A DNA stretch of 7,272 nucleotides. It comes from an uncultured Ruminococcus sp. (GTDB lineage Bacteria > Bacillota > Clostridia > Oscillospirales > Acutalibacteraceae). The stretch covers positions 1 through 7,272 of the forward strand of contig CALZCU010000042.1 in NCBI GenBank assembly GCA_945632055.1, written 5' to 3'. The position numbers were made by a program, and so were the translations under genes. Positions 4,759 through 7,272 of the stretch are shown in pieces (position 1 is the stretch's first letter; every line of letters starts with the position of its first letter). The notes beneath the pieces were generated by a model. The model was not told the DNA's origin. It did no database searches and saw nothing but the letters and a program-made list of their open reading frames with translations.

Positions 4759-6538
4759 CGAGAAAAAATCCGTTATCATAGTTTCTTCAATAGGCATAAT
4801 TCCTGTTGTGTGGTTAGCTTTGCTTATTGCTCCGTTTCTGAAAGGCGGTTTATCCGAAATTGTTGCAGAACTTATGAACGCCTTTAGCAATCCTTTAAAT
4901 ATACAGCTTTGTGAGGACAGCCTGAAAACTGTCCTCATTTTTCTTGCGGCATACGGAATGGCGATAGGTATATACTTTTCCACAAGAAAAAATTATCGCC
5001 GGAGAGAGGAACACGGCTCCGCAAAATGGGGAAACGCAAAAGCCATTGACAGAAAATACCGACAGTACCCGCCGTCAGATAACAAGCTGATGACGCAGAA
5101 TGTCCGTATCGGAATAAACGCACAGAAGCACAGACGGAATCTCAACACTTTAGTTTGCGGCGGTTCGGGTGCAGGTAAAACCCGATTTTACTGTAAACCG
5201 AATTTAATGCAGGCGAATACCTCATTTGTGATTCTTGATCCGAAAGGCGAGATTTTGCGTGACACAGGCGGTTTGCTTGAAGCAAAGGGATACGAGGTGC
5301 GTGTGCTAGACCTGATTTCAATGGAAAAGAGCCATTGCTACAATCCGTTTGTATATTTGCGTGATGATAACGACATTCAGCGTTTGGTAACTAATCTTTT
5401 TAAAAGTACCACTCCGAAAGGCTCACAGTCCAACGATCCTTTTTGGGATACGGCGGCTTCTATGTTGCTTCTCGCATTAGTTTTCTATCTGCACTACGAA
5501 GCTCCAAAGGAAGAGCAGAACTTTTCAATGGTTATGGAAATGCTCAGAGCGGGAGATATTGAGGATGACGATAATCCTCGCCCATCTCCCCTTGACAATC
5601 TATTCAGCGATTTGGAATACGAAAATCCCGACCATATCGCACTCAAATATTACCGTTCCTATCATTCAGGCTCGGCTAAAACATTAAAGTCAATACAGAT
5701 TACGCTTGCCGCACGACTTGAAAAGTTTAACCTTGAAAGTCTTGCGGCTTTGACTTGTACGGATGAGCTTGACTTGCCTTCTATGGGCGAGAAAAAGGTT
5801 GCGTTGTTTGCGCTGATACCAGATAACGATTCGAGCTTCAATTTCTTGGTATCAATTCTTTACACACAGTTATTCCAACAGCTTTTCTATTCGGCAGACC
5901 ATATACACGGCGGAGCGTTACCTGTTCCGGTTCACTTTCTGATGGACGAGTTTGCAAATGTATCGCTTCCTGATGACTTCGACAAGATTTTGTCGGTTAT
6001 GCGTTCCCGTGGTGTATCGGTCAGCATTATCTTACAGAACTTAGCACAGCTCAAGGCACTGTTTGAAAAGCAATGGGAGAGCATAGTCGGTAACTGCGAT
6101 GAGTTTCTTTATCTTGGAGGCAATGAACAGAGTACCCACAAATATGTTTCGGAACTTCTCGGCAAGGAAACGATTGATACCAACACCTACGGCAAGAGTA
6201 CAGGACACAGCGGTAACTATTCAACTAACTACCAAATCAGCGGCAGAGAGCTTATGACGCCTGATGAAGTGAGGTTACTTGATAACCAATACGCAATCCT
6301 CTTTATACGAGGTGAGCGACCGATAAGGGACTTCAAGTATGACATACTGAAGCATCCTAATGTTAGTCTGACGGCTGACGGTAAAGCCGATGTTTACAGA
6401 CACGGTGAAGTCAGAGATGATATTGCCACTATTTCTGTCGGCAATTTCTCAAAAGAAGAAGTTGAGGATATTGATATATCCGAAACAAGCTATGAACTGT
6501 TGTCCGATGAGGACTTGCAGGAAATTTATAAAATATAG
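4745..6538 (+). CDS. VirD4/TraG-type coupling protein (T4SS ATPase, CD1115-like)
   Basis: This 597-aa inner-membrane ATPase receives the relaxase-DNA complex and feeds it into the type IV secretion channel. Two transmembrane helices lie at the N-terminus (about 11-32 and 62-78), followed by 'REEHGSAKWG', the conserved linker of TraG/VirD4 proteins. The Walker A motif GGSGAGKT is at 139-146, the 'FVILDPKGEIL' strand at 161-171, and the Walker B region FLMDEFAN at 398-405, with MRSRGVSVSIILQNLAQL, a typical sensor stretch, soon after. The C-terminus (about 540-597) is acidic. The length is normal for the family. I start at ATG 4745 because AAAGGA (4733-4738) is 6 bases upstream; a TTG at 4730 would add five residues and ATG 4748 would remove one. 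It overlaps the 65-aa gene by 14 bases and is followed by the pilin-like gene after 14 bases. All catalytic motifs are intact. Confidence 0.95.
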   Translation: MMQDSEKKSVIIVSSIGIIPVVWLALLIAPFLKGGLSEIVAELMNAFSNPLNIQLCEDSLKTVLIFLAAYGMAIGIYFSTRKNYRRREEHGSAKWGNAKAIDRKYRQYPPSDNKLMTQNVRIGINAQKHRRNLNTLVCGGSGAGKTRFYCKPNLMQANTSFVILDPKGEILRDTGGLLEAKGYEVRVLDLISMEKSHCYNPFVYLRDDNDIQRLVTNLFKSTTPKGSQSNDPFWDTAASMLLLALVFYLHYEAPKEEQNFSMVMEMLRAGDIEDDDNPRPSPLDNLFSDLEYENPDHIALKYYRSYHSGSAKTLKSIQITLAARLEKFNLESLAALTCTDELDLPSMGEKKVALFALIPDNDSSFNFLVSILYTQLFQQLFYSADHIHGGALPVPVHFLMDEFANVSLPDDFDKILSVMRSRGVSVSIILQNLAQLKALFEKQWESIVGNCDEFLYLGGNEQSTHKYVSELLGKETIDTNTYGKSTGHSGNYSTNYQISGRELMTPDEVRLLDNQYAILFIRGERPIRDFKYDILKHPNVSLTADGKADVYRHGEVRDDIATISVGNFSKEEVEDIDISETSYELLSDEDLQEIYKI

Positions 6539-6552
6539 GAGGACTTTTTATT

Positions 6553-6927
6553 ATGAAAATTTCTAAAAGACTTTCACAGAGAAAGAATAACAGACTTCCG
6601 ATGAACGGTAAGGTTAAGAAAGGCTTTCGTACTTACTGTACGGTTGTGATTGCAACTGTACTCGCTGTATGTTGCTTTACGGTAACGGCGTTTGCAGCAG
6701 AAGAAAGCGGCGGTAATGCACTTACAGCAATTAATAACCTTTCAACCTTTATCTTCGGACTTATCAGAGCAGTCGGACTTATTCTCACAGGCTTCGGCGT
6801 TGTGCAGATTGGTCTTTCGCTCAAATCACACGACCCGTCACAGAGAGCCAACTGTTTTCTTACCCTTGCAGGCGGCATTATCATCACCTTTGCAAAAGAA
6901 ATCCTTAACCTTATTATCGGCTCTTAA
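6553..6927 (+). CDS. VirB2/TrbC or Maff2-like small membrane protein
   Basis: This 124-aa protein is a likely pilin-like or channel subunit of the type IV secretion system. The N-terminus is long and basic (1-27), followed by a hydrophobic stretch (28-46) and AFA-AEE, a good signal-peptidase I site after residue 48. The mature part of about 76 residues has two hydrophobic helices, about 63-90 (LSTFIFGLIRAVGLILTG and on) and 101-122, joined by a short polar loop (KSHDPSQRAN). This is the size and topology of VirB2/TrbC pilins, and its place between the VirD4-like and TrbL/VirB6-like genes is where Maff2-type proteins lie in related elements. A strong ribosome binding site, AGGAGG (6537-6542), sits 10 bases before the ATG and overlaps the coupling-protein stop. 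Whether it builds a filament or only a membrane ring is unknown; Gram-positive systems often lack pili. Confidence 0.78.
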   Translation: MKISKRLSQRKNNRLPMNGKVKKGFRTYCTVVIATVLAVCCFTVTAFAAEESGGNALTAINNLSTFIFGLIRAVGLILTGFGVVQIGLSLKSHDPSQRANCFLTLAGGIIITFAKEILNLIIGS

Positions 6928-6935
6928 TCAAAACA

Positions 6936-6963
6936 GGGGTATGAGTTTTATGACCCATACCCC
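6936..6963 (+). repeat. Intercistronic hairpin after the pilin-like gene
   Basis: GGGGTATG (6936-6943) and CATACCCC (6956-6963) form a perfect 8-bp stem around a 12-base loop. It starts 9 bases after the pilin-like stop and ends 9 bases before the AAGGAGGTG ribosome binding site of the next gene. What follows (ATAAATTTTAAGG) is A/T-rich but not a T-run, so it is a weak terminator at best. It could be an mRNA stabiliser or partial attenuator that raises pilin-like output relative to downstream genes; that role is inferred. Confidence 0.6.
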
Positions 6964-6972
6964 ATAAATTTT

Positions 6973-6981
6973 AAGGAGGTG
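6973..6981 (+). promoter_or_regulatory. Near-perfect ribosome binding site
   Basis: AAGGAGGTG is almost fully complementary to the 16S rRNA 3' end and lies 5 bases before ATG 6987. It is the strongest site in the window and fixes the start of the TrbL/VirB6-like gene. Confidence 0.85.
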
Positions 6982-6986
6982 CTTTA

Positions 6987-7272
6987 ATGTCCGATAATTG
7001 GGTTGTTCAGAATTTACAAAACGCACTTGACACCTGGAATTCCAAAATTACGGAGATTTGGTCTCTCGTGCTGACATCTCCGAAAGACTTTAAGGGTGGC
7101 GATATTTGGACGGCGATTGAGAATGTAAACTCTGCCGTGCAGGCTATCGGGTTAGCGTTACTTGTGCTGTTCTTTGTCATAGGAGTTGTAAAAACCTGCG
7201 GCAGCTTTGCAGAGGTAAAGAAGCCTGAACACGCAGTTAAGCTGTTTGTCCGGTTTATTCTTGCCAAAGCCG
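6987..7272 (+). CDS. TrbL/VirB6-like channel protein, N-terminal part (3' truncated)
   Basis: Ninety-five residues are visible before the window ends in mid-gene. The opening MSDNWVVQNLQNALDTWNSK, the TSPKDFKGGDIWTAIENVN stretch (30-48) and the first membrane helix AIGLALLVLFFVIGVVKTC (53-71), followed by GSFAEVKKPEHAVKLFVRF, match the N-terminus of TrbL/VirB6-type polytopic membrane proteins of Tn1549-like elements. Such proteins form the inner-membrane part of the type IV secretion channel. A second helix seems to begin near residue 84. The start is fixed by the strong ribosome binding site 5 bases upstream. It follows the pilin-like gene after 59 bases that carry a hairpin, in the order usual for these elements (coupling protein, small membrane protein, VirB6-like). 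The rest of the protein, which should hold several more membrane helices, lies beyond the window. Confidence 0.82.
   Translation, partial: MSDNWVVQNLQNALDTWNSKITEIWSLVLTSPKDFKGGDIWTAIENVNSAVQAIGLALLVLFFVIGVVKTCGSFAEVKKPEHAVKLFVRFILAKA

Noticed and set aside
1..7272. CRISPR array, tRNA or rRNA genes, insertion sequences, attachment sites, toxin-antitoxin or defence cassette
   Set aside because: No regularly spaced repeats, cloverleaf, transposase or integrase motifs, or cargo genes were seen; the window is continuous conjugation backbone.

Overview
The window is a slice of the conjugation region of an integrative and conjugative element (or closely related mobilizable element) of the Tn1549 / C. 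difficile CTn4-like (CD1107-CD1115) type. All genes lie on the + strand and are tightly packed. The low-to-moderate GC content, strong AGGAGG-type ribosome binding sites, occasional TTG starts and this gene set point to a gut Firmicute of class Clostridia (Ruminococcus/Eubacterium-like). The species cannot be fixed from the sequence, and neither element end nor an integrase is in the window.

Layout. (1) 1-896, replication/maintenance side: the last 50 residues of a DUF3991/TOPRIM-type protein, then a 247-aa YodL + DUF3846 protein that overlaps it by one base. (2) 897-1034: the only sizeable non-coding gap. It holds three successive inverted repeats, ending in TTAGGGG-TTG-CCCCTAA plus TACCCC, directly upstream of the mobilization genes, and is the best candidate for the origin of transfer (oriT). 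(3) 1035-2864, DNA processing: a 47-aa DUF3789-type membrane peptide, a MobC-like ribbon-helix-helix accessory protein and a MOBP-type relaxase, chained by overlapping ends. (4) 2848-4758, coupling accessory genes: a PcfB/DUF3801 protein, an ArdC-N protein with a degenerate metallopeptidase half and a TTG start, and a conserved-looking 65-aa orphan. (5) 4745-7272, mating channel: the VirD4/TraG coupling ATPase, a small VirB2/Maff2-like two-helix membrane protein with a signal peptide, a hairpin-containing gap, and the first 95 residues of a TrbL/VirB6-like channel protein cut by the window end.

How they work together (family knowledge plus gene order). MobC and the relaxase would bind and nick oriT. 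PcfB would link the relaxosome to the VirD4 ATPase, which passes the relaxase-bound strand to the membrane channel begun by the VirB2-like and VirB6-like proteins. The ArdC-N and YodL/DUF3846 proteins are probably DNA-protective or establishment factors. The backbone is a recognised one. The parts most worth a second look are the oriT-like hairpin cluster, the loss of the zinc ligands in the ArdC-like protein, the 65-aa orphan, and the hairpin between the pilin-like and VirB6-like genes.
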